A stretch of 64,000 nt of DNA. It comes from Patescibacteria group bacterium UBA2772. Lineage in GTDB: Bacteria > Patescibacteriota > Minisyncoccia > Moranbacterales > DUUL01. The notes under the pieces were generated by a model. The model worked only from the letters and a program-made list of their open reading frames with translations. It did no database searches and had not been told where the DNA came from. Shown in pieces: positions 18,748 to 27,572 of the stretch. The stretch is from the NCBI GenBank assembly GCA_002352545.1, contig DEIO01000026.1:9644-73643 (forward strand), given 5' to 3'. Position numbers and translations under genes: made by a program. How positions within the stretch are numbered: position 1 is the first letter of the stretch; each line of letters starts with the position of its first letter.

Positions 18748-20503
18748 ATTTTTCTGTTCCAAAAACGTGTTTCCAGAAAACACGTGGTTTTCGTGGTAAT
18801 TTTTTTATCTTCTCGTTTTCTTCCTCAACTTCTTCTTGCTCCGTTAATTCAAAATTTTCAATTTCAATCTTTTCTGTTACTTTATCCATTATCTTTTCTT
18901 CCTTTAATATGTCTTTTTTTTCCAATTCCCAGATAACCATTCTATTATAGAGTTTTTTAGAAACAATCTCAAACTCCTCTGCATGATCCTTCCTTATAGG
19001 ATTCTTACCTTCTGTCCCACCATGCCTAACTGATACAAATGAACAACTTTCGTTGGTATCTGTAGAAAATTTTATTCTTTTAGTAGCTTGGCCTGGATAA
19101 TACACATCTAAGATGTATTCATATGGGGAAAGATATTCTTTCTCTGAGGTATAACATATCTGTTTGTTGTTCTTCTCTGCAATAGCAGTCCATTTTGCTG
19201 CAGTCAGTTTCATTTGTTTTGTACCTATAAGATCGGTTTGTTTTAACTGAAGATCTCTTACATAAAAACCTTGATGTATTTTTTGCACCTCTAACGAATA
19301 ATACCAATAACCAACGGCATATAAATTAAAAGAAATTAAAATACCAATTAAAACAACAGTAACAGTCTTGGCTGTTTTTTTATGTTTAAATGATTCCAAC
19401 CATTGTAAGACAAGAGCTAGAAATACGAATGGTAAAAAAGCGATTAGCAACCAGAATCTTGGTTTTGAAATATCCATTGCCAATTTAGAGTACAGCACAA
19501 CAAAAACAGAAAACCAACATATAATCATTAAAATAAAAGATTTTTTTGTTTTCCATTTCTCCTTAGTCCAAGAAACTCGAAATCTCCAAATAGAAAAAAA
19601 TATCATAAATAAAAAAGCTCCTATAAATTCATTGGCCTTAATATTTCCATAAGAAGTGAGCACCAATGAATAGTATTTAGCATGCAATCTCAATGATCTT
19701 TCAAGTTGTGTGCTTAAAGAAATTGGATCTGAACCCTTAGAGGAAAGTGCGTACAAAAATTGATGGCTATTATCAAAGTCCGTAAAAAATTCACTAATTA
19801 ACATTGGTGAATAAAAAAATAATAATACACCTAACGCTAGAGCCCAAAATCTAAACTTAATTTTTTTAGGCCAATTAAATAACCAAAAGATTCCAATAAC
19901 TACTGGCAAAGATAAAAATGCTGTGAAATGCAGTTGACTTGCAATTGAATAAGCAGTAACTGTTAAAATAAGCCACTTACCAGCTTCTTTTGATCCTTTT
20001 CCAATAGCTGTCTTGTATCCACTAATAATTGTTAATAAAAACCAAAATGGAATTGAATTCGGGTTCCAAGCAAAACGGGCATATTGTGTTAATAAAAAAG
20101 AAGATGCAAATACTAATGTGACGCCTATACTTACTTTTTTTGAAAAAAAACTACGTAAGAAATAATAAAATAATGGGATTGTTAGAATCGAAAACAAAAG
20201 ATCAGGAAAAGCCAATACATATGGCTCAACTGAGTTAAATATTTCAGCAGATATAAACTGGGAGTAATAAAAAACAGGACCCAATCTCAAAAAAGAACCG
20301 GCTGCCCTTGGTCCTAAAAGTGGCAATTCACCAATCCCCCCATCAAATGCTGCTTTAATTAATTGAGCATCCCTAGCTTGATCCATCCTAAAATATAAAG
20401 TATCTTCAATGTTCCATGCCCTAATTCCTAGAGAAATTAACATTGCTAAAATCAATATACCAATGTACCAATTCTTTTTCCAATAAACTTGAATTTTTTT
20501 CAT
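18737..20503 (-). CDS. GT39/ArnT-like integral membrane glycosyltransferase
   Basis: A 588-residue polytopic protein of about 11 membrane helices followed by a soluble C-terminal region. The first loop has the acidic motif LYFRMDQARDAQLI, as in dolichyl-phosphate-mannose-type (GT39/83, GT-C) transferases that take sugar from a polyprenyl-phosphate donor. The C-terminal tail (about 520-588) is Glu/Lys-rich. The lipid donor and acceptor are not inferable. It is first in an operon with the hydrolase and GT4 genes. Confidence 0.8.
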   Translation of the reverse strand: MKKIQVYWKKNWYIGILILAMLISLGIRAWNIEDTLYFRMDQARDAQLIKAAFDGGIGELPLLGPRAAGSFLRLGPVFYYSQFISAEIFNSVEPYVLAFPDLLFSILTIPLFYYFLRSFFSKKVSIGVTLVFASSFLLTQYARFAWNPNSIPFWFLLTIISGYKTAIGKGSKEAGKWLILTVTAYSIASQLHFTAFLSLPVVIGIFWLFNWPKKIKFRFWALALGVLLFFYSPMLISEFFTDFDNSHQFLYALSSKGSDPISLSTQLERSLRLHAKYYSLVLTSYGNIKANEFIGAFLFMIFFSIWRFRVSWTKEKWKTKKSFILMIICWFSVFVVLYSKLAMDISKPRFWLLIAFLPFVFLALVLQWLESFKHKKTAKTVTVVLIGILISFNLYAVGYWYYSLEVQKIHQGFYVRDLQLKQTDLIGTKQMKLTAAKWTAIAEKNNKQICYTSEKEYLSPYEYILDVYYPGQATKRIKFSTDTNESCSFVSVRHGGTEGKNPIRKDHAEEFEIVSKKLYNRMVIWELEKKDILKEEKIMDKVTEKIEIENFELTEQEEVEEENEKIKKLPRKPRVFWKHVFGTEKYEG

Positions 20504-20533
20504 AGATTAACTATATACTAACTAAATCAGTTT

Positions 20534-21595
20534 CTATTTTTTAATAAATAAAGTTTGGGTTGGATAAGCAAATTCTATCCCTTCTTCCTCAAACTTTTCC
20601 ATTATTTCAAAATTAATTTTCTCTTGAGCATCCATAAAATCATGATATCCTGGAGTCTGCATAGTAAAAACAGTTTCAAAGTCTAGACTTGATGAACCTA
20701 ATTTTTTAAAATGAATTCTATTCAACTTTGCATTTTTTGTTTTTTTGATTATTTCACCTACCATATCAGGAATCATTTTTAGTTTTTCCAGTGGTGTCTC
20801 GTATGTAACACCAAAAGCAAATGTTGTTCTTCTTTTTTCCATTCTACGAAAGTTTTCAACCGAACTGTCAGTAAGTTTTTTGTTAGAGATAACAATTTGC
20901 TGACCTTGTAATGTCCTCAGTCTTGTTGTTTTTATCCCTACCTTTTCAACAGTTCCTTTTTCAGTTGGACTAATCGCAATAAAATCACCGACTTTAAAGG
21001 GTTTGTCCATAAAAATAGAAAAAGATGCAAACATGTCTCCAAAAATATTTTGCAAGGCCAACGCAATAGCAATACCACCAATACCAAGACCAGCTATAAG
21101 CGATGTCACGTCTATTCCAAAGTTAGACAAAATTAACAAAATACCAACTACCCAAAGCGAAACTTTTGTAAGCTGCCCCACTAGTTTAACAATGGCTTCT
21201 CTGTCTTGATCAGAGTCCTCACCTGATCCCGTTAGAAGTTTTTTAATCCCATAATCTATAACTCTTTGCAGGACTGTTATAGTTTGATAAACCACCGTTA
21301 CTAAAAAGGCGGCAAAAATAATTTTTCTAATTAGACTATTTAGCTCCAAAAGTTGAGCTGCTGCATATAAAGCAACGAAAAAATAAAAAGGCGGCTTTAC
21401 ATGTTTTACTAAACTTATAAAAAAATCATCTATATCCGTTACAGTTTTTTCTGATGCTTTTTTTAGCTTCGCAATAATAACAGACGAAAAGATTCTAAAA
21501 ACAACTATAAGTCCTATAAAAGTAGCTAATGCTAAAAACCAGCTTTCCCCAGAATTTCCTGCTAATTCATATTCTAAAATACTCATTATATCCAT
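20534..21595 (-). CDS. MscS-family mechanosensitive channel
   Basis: A 353-residue protein with about four to five N-terminal helices and the signature pore-lining helix and beta-domain junction: GLGIGGIAIALALQNIFGD, then SFSIFMDKPFKVGDFI and TEKGTVEKVGIKTTRLRT. The C-terminal vestibule domain is complete (ending FAYPTQTLFIKK). It releases solutes on hypo-osmotic shock. It is 30 bp upstream of the GT39-like gene on the same strand. Confidence 0.93.
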   Translation of the reverse strand: MDIMSILEYELAGNSGESWFLALATFIGLIVVFRIFSSVIIAKLKKASEKTVTDIDDFFISLVKHVKPPFYFFVALYAAAQLLELNSLIRKIIFAAFLVTVVYQTITVLQRVIDYGIKKLLTGSGEDSDQDREAIVKLVGQLTKVSLWVVGILLILSNFGIDVTSLIAGLGIGGIAIALALQNIFGDMFASFSIFMDKPFKVGDFIAISPTEKGTVEKVGIKTTRLRTLQGQQIVISNKKLTDSSVENFRRMEKRRTTFAFGVTYETPLEKLKMIPDMVGEIIKKTKNAKLNRIHFKKLGSSSLDFETVFTMQTPGYHDFMDAQEKINFEIMEKFEEEGIEFAYPTQTLFIKK

Positions 21596-21666
21596 TTGTT
21601 TTACTAATTTAATAATTAATGTTTTTTCTTATTTTAGCACATTTTACACAGACAAAGTCTTTTTGT

Positions 21667-22881
21667 CTAGTTTGCAAACCTCATATGTGCTTTTTTGATA
21701 ATATTATTGATAACATCCTCGTCTCCACAAGAATACCTATTGTCAGCAGAATAGGATCTTTTTTTCGAACCATAACAACCACCATTCTCTTTAGGTAATA
21801 CGGCCAACATTGGCATTAAAAAACCATGGCCTTTATCTGTAAAATTTTTGTATAGCTTTTCAAGCGTTTTAGCTCTTAAATCCTTGTCCATCTGGGCAAA
21901 TGTACTCATATCATCATTTAATCTTCCGCTCCAGTCTAGGTGGATAAAAACATTCTTGGCCTTTGATGCATATTCCTCATGCCAAAGAAGTGCCCAACAC
22001 CAATCACCCTCTTTTTTCCACCAACGCGAGAAACAAGGACCGTCCTCAAAACTTCCATCGCTTCCAAGCCCCACACCACCTTCAATATAATCAAATTGTT
22101 TAAGATAACTCTTTCTGGTTATATCATTTGTTTGAGCTCCAACTACAATCTCTATTCCTCTTGATTCAGCATACACTCTCATTTCTTTTATAATTTTCCC
22201 TATTTCTGGATCAGAAATACTATCTTGGTAGAAAACTTGCCCAAACATGAAACTTTGAACTCCAATGTCAATAGCCTGTTCTGTAATGAATTTAATATAT
22301 TTACGGTATTCAGTTCTCTCCATCGAAGGCCTGCAGGTATGTTCTCCCCAATAATTCTTAGTCGCTTTGTTGCACATTTTAGAAAAATCAAACATTCTGT
22401 TTTCTTCCGGATAAAAATATTCCAACTTTGTATCTATAGCCTCTGCTATAAACATTCCATATATCATATCTTGTTTGATAATAACTTCTTTATTCTTCCT
22501 AATATCAATAAAGTTGGGTGCTTCAAGCCAAGTCTCAATAGCTCTATGTAAATATTGACACTCTGATCTATTAATCAATTTTAGAGATTTCTGAGTGTTT
22601 TCATCATGTCCGTTTAATAAACCGTCTGCTACACAGCCTTTTTTCTTCATAACCTCCATAGAAGGCGCTTTAATTGGAATATCAATTTTTATATCAATTT
22701 TTTCTTGGATAATCTCTTTTTTCTCTATTGGTTCTTTGGTTTCTTCTTCGACAAGCTCTTGTTGCTGCTTTGAGTCAACTTTTTGCTTAGCTTTTAGTGA
22801 ATCAATTTCCACAACAAAAAATATGACAAATACAATTATCAACACTAAAGATACCCCTATTTTTATAATTTTACTAAACAT
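21667..22881 (-). CDS. Signal-anchored extracytoplasmic protein with possible TIM-barrel-like domain
   Basis: A 404-residue protein with an N-terminal hydrophobic anchor (about 7-25), a Lys/Glu-rich linker (about 30-75), then a globular domain rich in Cys, Trp and aromatic residues. The segments VQSFMFGQVFYQD, IEIVVGAQTND, FDYIEGGVGLG and VFIHLDWSGR, spaced at 25-40 residues, look like successive beta strands of a barrel as in glycoside-hydrolase-like proteins. I do not recognise a specific family, and catalytic residues cannot be assigned. Several Cys (about eight) in the exported domain suggest disulfides. Confidence 0.65.
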   Translation of the reverse strand: MFSKIIKIGVSLVLIIVFVIFFVVEIDSLKAKQKVDSKQQQELVEEETKEPIEKKEIIQEKIDIKIDIPIKAPSMEVMKKKGCVADGLLNGHDENTQKSLKLINRSECQYLHRAIETWLEAPNFIDIRKNKEVIIKQDMIYGMFIAEAIDTKLEYFYPEENRMFDFSKMCNKATKNYWGEHTCRPSMERTEYRKYIKFITEQAIDIGVQSFMFGQVFYQDSISDPEIGKIIKEMRVYAESRGIEIVVGAQTNDITRKSYLKQFDYIEGGVGLGSDGSFEDGPCFSRWWKKEGDWCWALLWHEEYASKAKNVFIHLDWSGRLNDDMSTFAQMDKDLRAKTLEKLYKNFTDKGHGFLMPMLAVLPKENGGCYGSKKRSYSADNRYSCGDEDVINNIIKKAHMRFAN

Positions 22882-22963
22882 ATTTTTAAAAGCTACTATA
22901 TTGTCATGTTAATATAGTTAATGTTTTGTTGCAATCTTTTTTTGTTTCAAAAACTAAAAATAA

Positions 22964-22980
22964 AACTCCCTTAAGGAGTT
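22964..22980 (-). terminator. Terminator of the Phe-Gly tRNA transcript
   Basis: On the minus strand AACTCC/GGAGTT closes a short loop and is followed by TTATTTTT, 13 bp after tRNA-Gly. Confidence 0.7.
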
Positions 22981-22992
22981 CTTTTTGATTTG

Positions 22993-23064
22993 AGCAGGTG
23001 ACGAGAATCGAACTCGCGACCTTCTCCTTGGCAAGGAGACGCTCTACCACTGAGCCACACCTGC
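22993..23064 (-). tRNA. tRNA-Gly (anticodon GCC)
   Basis: A 72-nt cloverleaf with acceptor GCAGGTG/CACCTGC, D-stem GCTC/GAGC, anticodon stem TCTCC/GGAGA, loop TTGCCAA, T-loop TTCGATT and discriminator U. CCA is not encoded. It is co-transcribed with tRNA-Phe 16 bp upstream. Confidence 0.95.
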
Positions 23065-23080
23065 TTTTATAGTTTACATG

Positions 23081-23152
23081 TGCCGAGAGGCAGGATTGAA
23101 CTGCCGACACAAGGATTTTCAGTCCTTTGCTCTACCACTGAGCTACCTCGGC
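23081..23152 (-). tRNA. tRNA-Phe (anticodon GAA)
   Basis: A 72-nt cloverleaf with acceptor GCCGAGG/TCTCGGC (one G-U), anticodon stem AAGGA/TCCTT, loop CTGAAAA, T-loop TTCAATC and discriminator A. CCA is not encoded. Confidence 0.95.
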
Positions 23153-23169
23153 TCCTTGCACACAAGAAT

Positions 23170-23198
23170 ACTTTAGCACCAAAAAAAGGAAAAATCAA
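23170..23198 (-). promoter_or_regulatory. Promoter of the tRNA-Phe/tRNA-Gly unit
   Basis: On the minus strand TTGATT (23198-23193), a 17-bp spacer and TAAAGT (23175-23170), 18 bp before the first base of tRNA-Phe. Confidence 0.6.
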
Positions 23199-23201
23199 TA
23201 G

Positions 23202-23993
23202 CTAAAAAATTACCTTTTTTTCAAATACAGTTGGGCAAATACCAACCTTGCGCAATAATTTTCCTAGCCCATCACATTCTTTGGAAAAATATATTTCATA
23301 AATTGAATCTTTTTCTGTTTTTGTAAGTTTTTTGATTCGCAAAGTTTTTTCAATCTGCTTTGAAACAGCAAGTGCTGGATTAATAAACTCGCAAGAAGCA
23401 AGTTCTTTTTTCATAACATCCAATAAGAATGGATAATGTGTACATCCCAAAACAACTTGATCAACATCTTTCTTTTTAAAGCCTCTCAAATTCTCCTTCA
23501 CAACAGCAATTGCCCTTTTCCCATCTAATTCACCCTCTTCTACTAATTCCACTAAACCTGCGCCTATTTTCAGCTCCACCTTCACATCACTTGTAACTTT
23601 TTCTTTTGTTTTGTTAAAAAGCTTACTTTTAAGTGTTGTTTTAGTTGCTAATACTCCAATTTTGTGATTTTTTGTTTGTCTTGCCGCTACTAAAGTTGCT
23701 GGCTCTATCCCAATAAACGGTATCTTGTAATCCTTACGCAACTCTTCTATAAAAACCGATGTGATTGAATTACATGCAATCACGATAAGTTTGCAGTTCT
23801 TTTTAAGCAAAAACTCTATCACTCTTTTAGTGATTTCTCTAAGTTCTTCTACTGATTTTGTTCCATAAGGACAATGGAGATTGTCTGCAAAGTAAACAAT
23901 TGATTCTTTAGGTAAACTACTTTTAATTTCCTTTAAAACTGAAAGTCCCCCAACACCTGAATCCAAAACTCCAATTGGTCGATTATCACTCAT
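23202..23993 (-). CDS. murI: Glutamate racemase MurI
   Basis: A 263-residue enzyme that makes D-glutamate for peptidoglycan. The N-terminal catalytic Asp region IGVLDSGVGGLSVL, the first catalytic Cys in IACNSITS (about 73; the family usually has CNTAS/T) and the second in LGCTHYPFLLD (about 184) are visible. The length is typical. Its start directly abuts the stop of the CYTH-domain gene. The product implies that this organism makes at least part of its own peptidoglycan precursor. Confidence 0.94.
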   Translation of the reverse strand: MSDNRPIGVLDSGVGGLSVLKEIKSSLPKESIVYFADNLHCPYGTKSVEELREITKRVIEFLLKKNCKLIVIACNSITSVFIEELRKDYKIPFIGIEPATLVAARQTKNHKIGVLATKTTLKSKLFNKTKEKVTSDVKVELKIGAGLVELVEEGELDGKRAIAVVKENLRGFKKKDVDQVVLGCTHYPFLLDVMKKELASCEFINPALAVSKQIEKTLRIKKLTKTEKDSIYEIYFSKECDGLGKLLRKVGICPTVFEKKVIF

Positions 23994-24515
23994 CTAACTA
24001 AAAATAATCTTCTTATATTCTAACTTCACTAATTCTTGCTTGATATCGTCATATTTTTTTCCACAAAGCATTCCACCAGCAATAAACTTATCTTGGGTAA
24101 CTTCTACTAAACAAAACTCCGGCATTTGAAAGTTATCTTTTTCTTTCTCATTTTCAAATTCCACATCAATCACAATCAAACCAACTAGATCCTCTGTGAA
24201 CACATCAAATTCAGCAACCAGTCCTTGATATGGATAACGATAACGTCTCTTAGCGACTCTTTTTCCAGAAACCTTTTGTAAAGCCTCGAATTCTTCTTTA
24301 TCTAAAACGATTGTTTGTTCAAGTTGTTTCGAAGAATCATTGTCTTTAATGGGTTTCTTCTTAGTCATTTCATAGTTATCACCATTTTTACGTAATCTTA
24401 GAACTGGATGATCACTAGCTTTTGGTAAATAAATATCAACAATTTCTTTATTTTCACATTCTTTCAAATCTTTTGGCAGTTCTTTTGCTAAATAAGTTCT
24501 TTCTAATTCAATCAC
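23994..24515 (-). CDS. CYTH-domain protein (class IV adenylate cyclase/triphosphatase superfamily)
   Basis: A 173-residue protein with the N-terminal ELERTYL motif (ExExK/R variant) and the basic/acidic strand pattern of the triphosphate tunnel fold: LRLRKNGDNYEMTKKKP, KRRYRYPYQGLVAEFDVF, VIDVEFENE. Family members hydrolyse inorganic or organic triphosphates or act as cyclases; here a small triphosphatase is the more likely role. It is transcribed immediately before murI, with no intergenic gap. Confidence 0.82.
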   Translation of the reverse strand: MIELERTYLAKELPKDLKECENKEIVDIYLPKASDHPVLRLRKNGDNYEMTKKKPIKDNDSSKQLEQTIVLDKEEFEALQKVSGKRVAKRRYRYPYQGLVAEFDVFTEDLVGLIVIDVEFENEKEKDNFQMPEFCLVEVTQDKFIAGGMLCGKKYDDIKQELVKLEYKKIIFS

Positions 24516-24586
24516 GGTCTTGTTTTAAAAATTAGTCTAAAAGATTCCCTTTTATATCTACGCATTTTAATCAATCACTTTTTTTG

Positions 24587-25330
24587 TTAAATCTCAATTT
24601 TTGCAAACAGTTTCGCTCCAATCACAAACATAGCTATTGTAAGAAAGGTCAAAACACCAAGATCAAGATAAATACTAAAATTAGAAGCCCCGCTTAATGC
24701 TGTTCTTAGACCATCAATTCCATACGTTAGTGAGTTTATTTTTGTAATAAATTCAATTGCCTTTGGCAAACCCTCTAGAGAGAAAAGTGATCCTGCTAAA
24801 AAGAATATGGGCATTACCAAAAAACTCATTATTAAGTGAAAACCCTGCATATCATCAAGTTTACTAGCAATCGCGGTTCCAAAAGCTGCAAAAAAGAGTG
24901 CAATCAACAATGCAAAGACAAAAGCAAGAGGAAGTAGTGCCCAATTATCGGGCCTGAACCCCACAACCATTGAGAGTAACAATACAACAATTCCCTGAAA
25001 AACTGCAATGGTAGCTCCTCCTAGAGTTCTTCCAAATATAATGCTAAACCTTGAAACTGGTGCAACTAATGTTTCTTTTAAAAATCCAAACTGTTTATCC
25101 CAAATCATATCAATACCAGAGAATATGGCTGAAAAAAGAATGCTCATGGAAATAATCCCAGGTGCAAGAAACTGAATATAATCACCTCCTGCTGCTTTTT
25201 CATACATAGGACCAAAACCAAAAGCGACCAAAAATAAAATTGGTTGACCGAAGGAGCCAAAGACTCGTGATTTAGATCTAAAATACCTCTTAATTTGTCT
25301 TAGCCAAAGAATATAAATTGTACTTAACAT
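24587..25330 (-). CDS. ABC-2 type exporter permease (DrrB-like)
   Basis: A 247-residue protein with six membrane helices of the ABC-2 family: an N-terminal ILWLRQIKRYFRSKSRVFG, then GQPILFLVAFGF, the conserved helix with FLKETLVAPVSRFSIIFGR, and ADDMQG-like KLDDMQGFHLI with PIFFLAGSLFSLEGLP. It pairs with the ATPase gene 4 bp upstream to form a DrrAB-type exporter. The cargo is unknown. Confidence 0.92.
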   Translation of the reverse strand: MLSTIYILWLRQIKRYFRSKSRVFGSFGQPILFLVAFGFGPMYEKAAGGDYIQFLAPGIISMSILFSAIFSGIDMIWDKQFGFLKETLVAPVSRFSIIFGRTLGGATIAVFQGIVVLLLSMVVGFRPDNWALLPLAFVFALLIALFFAAFGTAIASKLDDMQGFHLIMSFLVMPIFFLAGSLFSLEGLPKAIEFITKINSLTYGIDGLRTALSGASNFSIYLDLGVLTFLTIAMFVIGAKLFAKIEI

Positions 25331-25334
25331 ATAG

Positions 25335-26120
25335 CTATTTTTTTACTCTTATTTTCATTGAATTATTTTTATCTGCGCCTTCTTCCCTTATTTTTCTTCC
25401 TGTTAATTTCAGAAACGCTTCTTCTAAAGACTTTGTATGATTTTCTTTTTTAATTTCATCTACTGTCCCTTTAGAAATAATCTTTCCCTTATCAATAATG
25501 GCCACATCATTTGCTATCTTCTCAACCTCATCAAGATAATGTGTTGTAAAAAAAACTGTTATAGTTTTTTCCTTATTCATTTTTTTTATATATTCCCACA
25601 TATAAGCCCTTGTTTGTGTATCTAGTCCAAGTGTTGGCTCATCTAAAAATAAAATCTCTGGATTATGCAACAATCCTCTGGCTATTTCTAGTCTTCTTTT
25701 TATACCTCCTGAAAAATTCTTTATGAAATCATCTTTTCTATCCCATAAATCAACCATTTTAAGTAATTCTTCTGTTTTTTCTTTTCTTATACTTTTTTCA
25801 ACTTTATACAAAACTGCGTGAAAGTGCATGTTTTCAAGTGCAGTCAATTCAATGTCTATGCTTGGATCTTGAAATACAATCCCGAAAGATTTTCTCGCTT
25901 CATTTTTATCATTCGTTACATCATATCCATTAAGACTTATTTTTCCTTTAGTTGGACTAAGAAGAGTTGTTAACATCTTGATTGTAGTACTTTTTCCTGC
26001 TCCATTTGGACCAAGAAAGGCAAATATCTTGCCTTTTTCTACATTTAAGTTGATATTGTCAACTGCCACTAGGTTTCCAAATTTCTTTGTTAAACCTTCT
26101 ATTTTTATAATTTTTTTCAC
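25335..26120 (-). CDS. ABC transporter ATP-binding protein (DrrA-like)
   Basis: A 261-residue ATPase with Walker A GPNGAGKSTTIKML (about 36-49), Q-loop FQDPSID, signature FSGGIKRRLEIARGL, Walker B ILFLDEPTLGLD and H-loop TTHYLDEVE. The C-terminal tail is DrrA-like (LEEAFLKLTGR). It is the ATPase partner of the permease at 24587-25330, to which it is translationally close. Confidence 0.95.
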   Translation of the reverse strand: MKKIIKIEGLTKKFGNLVAVDNINLNVEKGKIFAFLGPNGAGKSTTIKMLTTLLSPTKGKISLNGYDVTNDKNEARKSFGIVFQDPSIDIELTALENMHFHAVLYKVEKSIRKEKTEELLKMVDLWDRKDDFIKNFSGGIKRRLEIARGLLHNPEILFLDEPTLGLDTQTRAYMWEYIKKMNKEKTITVFFTTHYLDEVEKIANDVAIIDKGKIISKGTVDEIKKENHTKSLEEAFLKLTGRKIREEGADKNNSMKIRVKK

Positions 26121-26137
26121 TTTAAATAATTTTAAAA

Positions 26138-26545
26138 TTAAATATCCCTTCCAACAACAGAATATCCCATAACTTCCACCACAAAGTTAACAAAGATATC
26201 AGGTGCATCAAACCAAAGCATTTCCTTTCCCCATCCTCCAAATTCTAATTTCACATCGCTCTGTTTGGACCATTTTTCGAGTTCCTTTATTTCTACCTGG
26301 GGATTCTTAGTTAAAAAAGCAACGTGTGTTGCTAGTTTTTCCTCTATTTTAAGTGTTTTTTCCTCAACTTCAATTAATTGAATCTCAATTTTCTTAGAAA
26401 CAAATTCAACTAAAGCCCATCTGACATCACCTTCTCTATAGGATAATTTCATCCCCATTTCTTCAAAAAATTCAATTGCTTTTTCTAAACTACCTGGTCT
26501 AATTTTTAGTGCAAAATGGTGTAATTCTAATTCTTCTAGCATCAA
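26138..26545 (-). CDS. VOC (glyoxalase-fold) family protein
   Basis: A 135-residue protein with two beta-alpha-beta-beta-beta-like halves: HHFALKIRPGSLEKAIEFFE at the N-terminus and a second half with ATHVAFLTKN and MLWFDAPDIFVNFVVEVMG. A candidate metal ligand is the first-strand His. Substrate unknown. It lies between the ABC ATPase and a methyltransferase gene on the same strand. Confidence 0.7.
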   Translation of the reverse strand: MMLEELELHHFALKIRPGSLEKAIEFFEEMGMKLSYREGDVRWALVEFVSKKIEIQLIEVEEKTLKIEEKLATHVAFLTKNPQVEIKELEKWSKQSDVKLEFGGWGKEMLWFDAPDIFVNFVVEVMGYSVVGRDI

Positions 26546-26589
26546 TTTTATATTAAATTTAACTCATATAGTTTTTTTAAAACTCATTT

Positions 26590-27393
26590 TTAAATTTCCT
26601 TTTTTTTGCAAACATAAAAAACTGGTGATTTCCCCGAGTTAAAACCTTTAGACAAAAAACATCTTTCTCTTACAACATCTTGTTTCGATATTTTCCCCAT
26701 TTTTTCACAATATTCAATTTCTAATCCAGCCCCTTTTATTGCTTTTTCAATTTCCCATTTTCCAAGGATATGCACAAATCTTTTTTGTTTAAGTTTTTCC
26801 CCATTTTTATTCTTAGACAAGAAAATATCTCCAAAATCAACCTCTTTTACATCTAGTCTAAAAACTCGTGAAACATAATATTCAAAAAACTTCCAGGCCC
26901 AAAAAAAACTAGCTTTACTAAAATAATATCTTCTATGTACACATAGAATCAATCTTCCTCCTGGTTTTAAAACTCGTGCTATTTCCTTAAGTGCAAGAAT
27001 TCTTTGACCTCTACCAGGGATACTTCCTAGTGCGTTATTAGCAAATATCACAAAATCAAAATGATTATCTCCGAAATTAATATCCGTAGCTCTTCCAATT
27101 CTGTATCCTAAATTTAAATTAGTAGAAAGGCCAACTTTTCTAGCAATATCAATAAATTCTGAGGTTTGATCAATTCCCACAACTTCGTTTCCTTTTTTAC
27201 TCAAAAAAAGTGCTATTCTGCCTAAACCACAACCAATGTCCAATATTTTAGAGTCTGTAGAAAAATACTTATCAATCAAAATTTGTTCACTTTCCCAAAG
27301 TTCACCACTTATGAAGTCCTCAATCTCTTCCCTGTTTAACAGGGATCCTAGATTTTTAATACTATCCTTTTTTATTTGCTCTAAATGATTCAT
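26590..27393 (-). CDS. Class I SAM-dependent methyltransferase
   Basis: A 267-residue protein. Motif I ILDIGCGLGRIALFLSKKG (about 49-67), the acidic residue at the end of strand 2 (VVGIDQT), motif FDFVIFANNALGSIPG and the later ARVLKPGGRLILCVHR are typical of UbiE/Methyltransf_11-type enzymes. The substrate is not inferable. An extended -10 element (TGGTATAAT, near 27437-27445 on the minus strand) lies upstream of the start. Confidence 0.88.
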   Translation of the reverse strand: MNHLEQIKKDSIKNLGSLLNREEIEDFISGELWESEQILIDKYFSTDSKILDIGCGLGRIALFLSKKGNEVVGIDQTSEFIDIARKVGLSTNLNLGYRIGRATDINFGDNHFDFVIFANNALGSIPGRGQRILALKEIARVLKPGGRLILCVHRRYYFSKASFFWAWKFFEYYVSRVFRLDVKEVDFGDIFLSKNKNGEKLKQKRFVHILGKWEIEKAIKGAGLEIEYCEKMGKISKQDVVRERCFLSKGFNSGKSPVFYVCKKKEI

Positions 27394-27481
27394 TTTCCCA
27401 AAAATTGTTGAAAAAACTAATTAATACTAATATCTCATTATACCATATTAATATCACATATTTTTCTCAATCAAATAATAG

Positions 27482-27568
27482 CGGAGAAAGAGGGATTCGA
27501 ACCCTCGGAACCTGTAAAGGCTCAACACTTTTCGAGAGCGTCCCATTCAACCACTCTGGCATTTCTCC
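27482..27568 (-). tRNA. tRNA-Ser (anticodon CGA)
   Basis: An 87-nt type II tRNA with a long variable arm. Acceptor GGAGAAA/TTTCTCC, anticodon stem ACGCT/AGTGT, loop CTCGAAA (anticodon CGA, reads UCG), T-loop TTCGAAT, discriminator G. It begins 4 bp after the rarA stop codon, so it is probably processed from the rarA transcript. Confidence 0.95.
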
Positions 27569-27572
27569 TTTT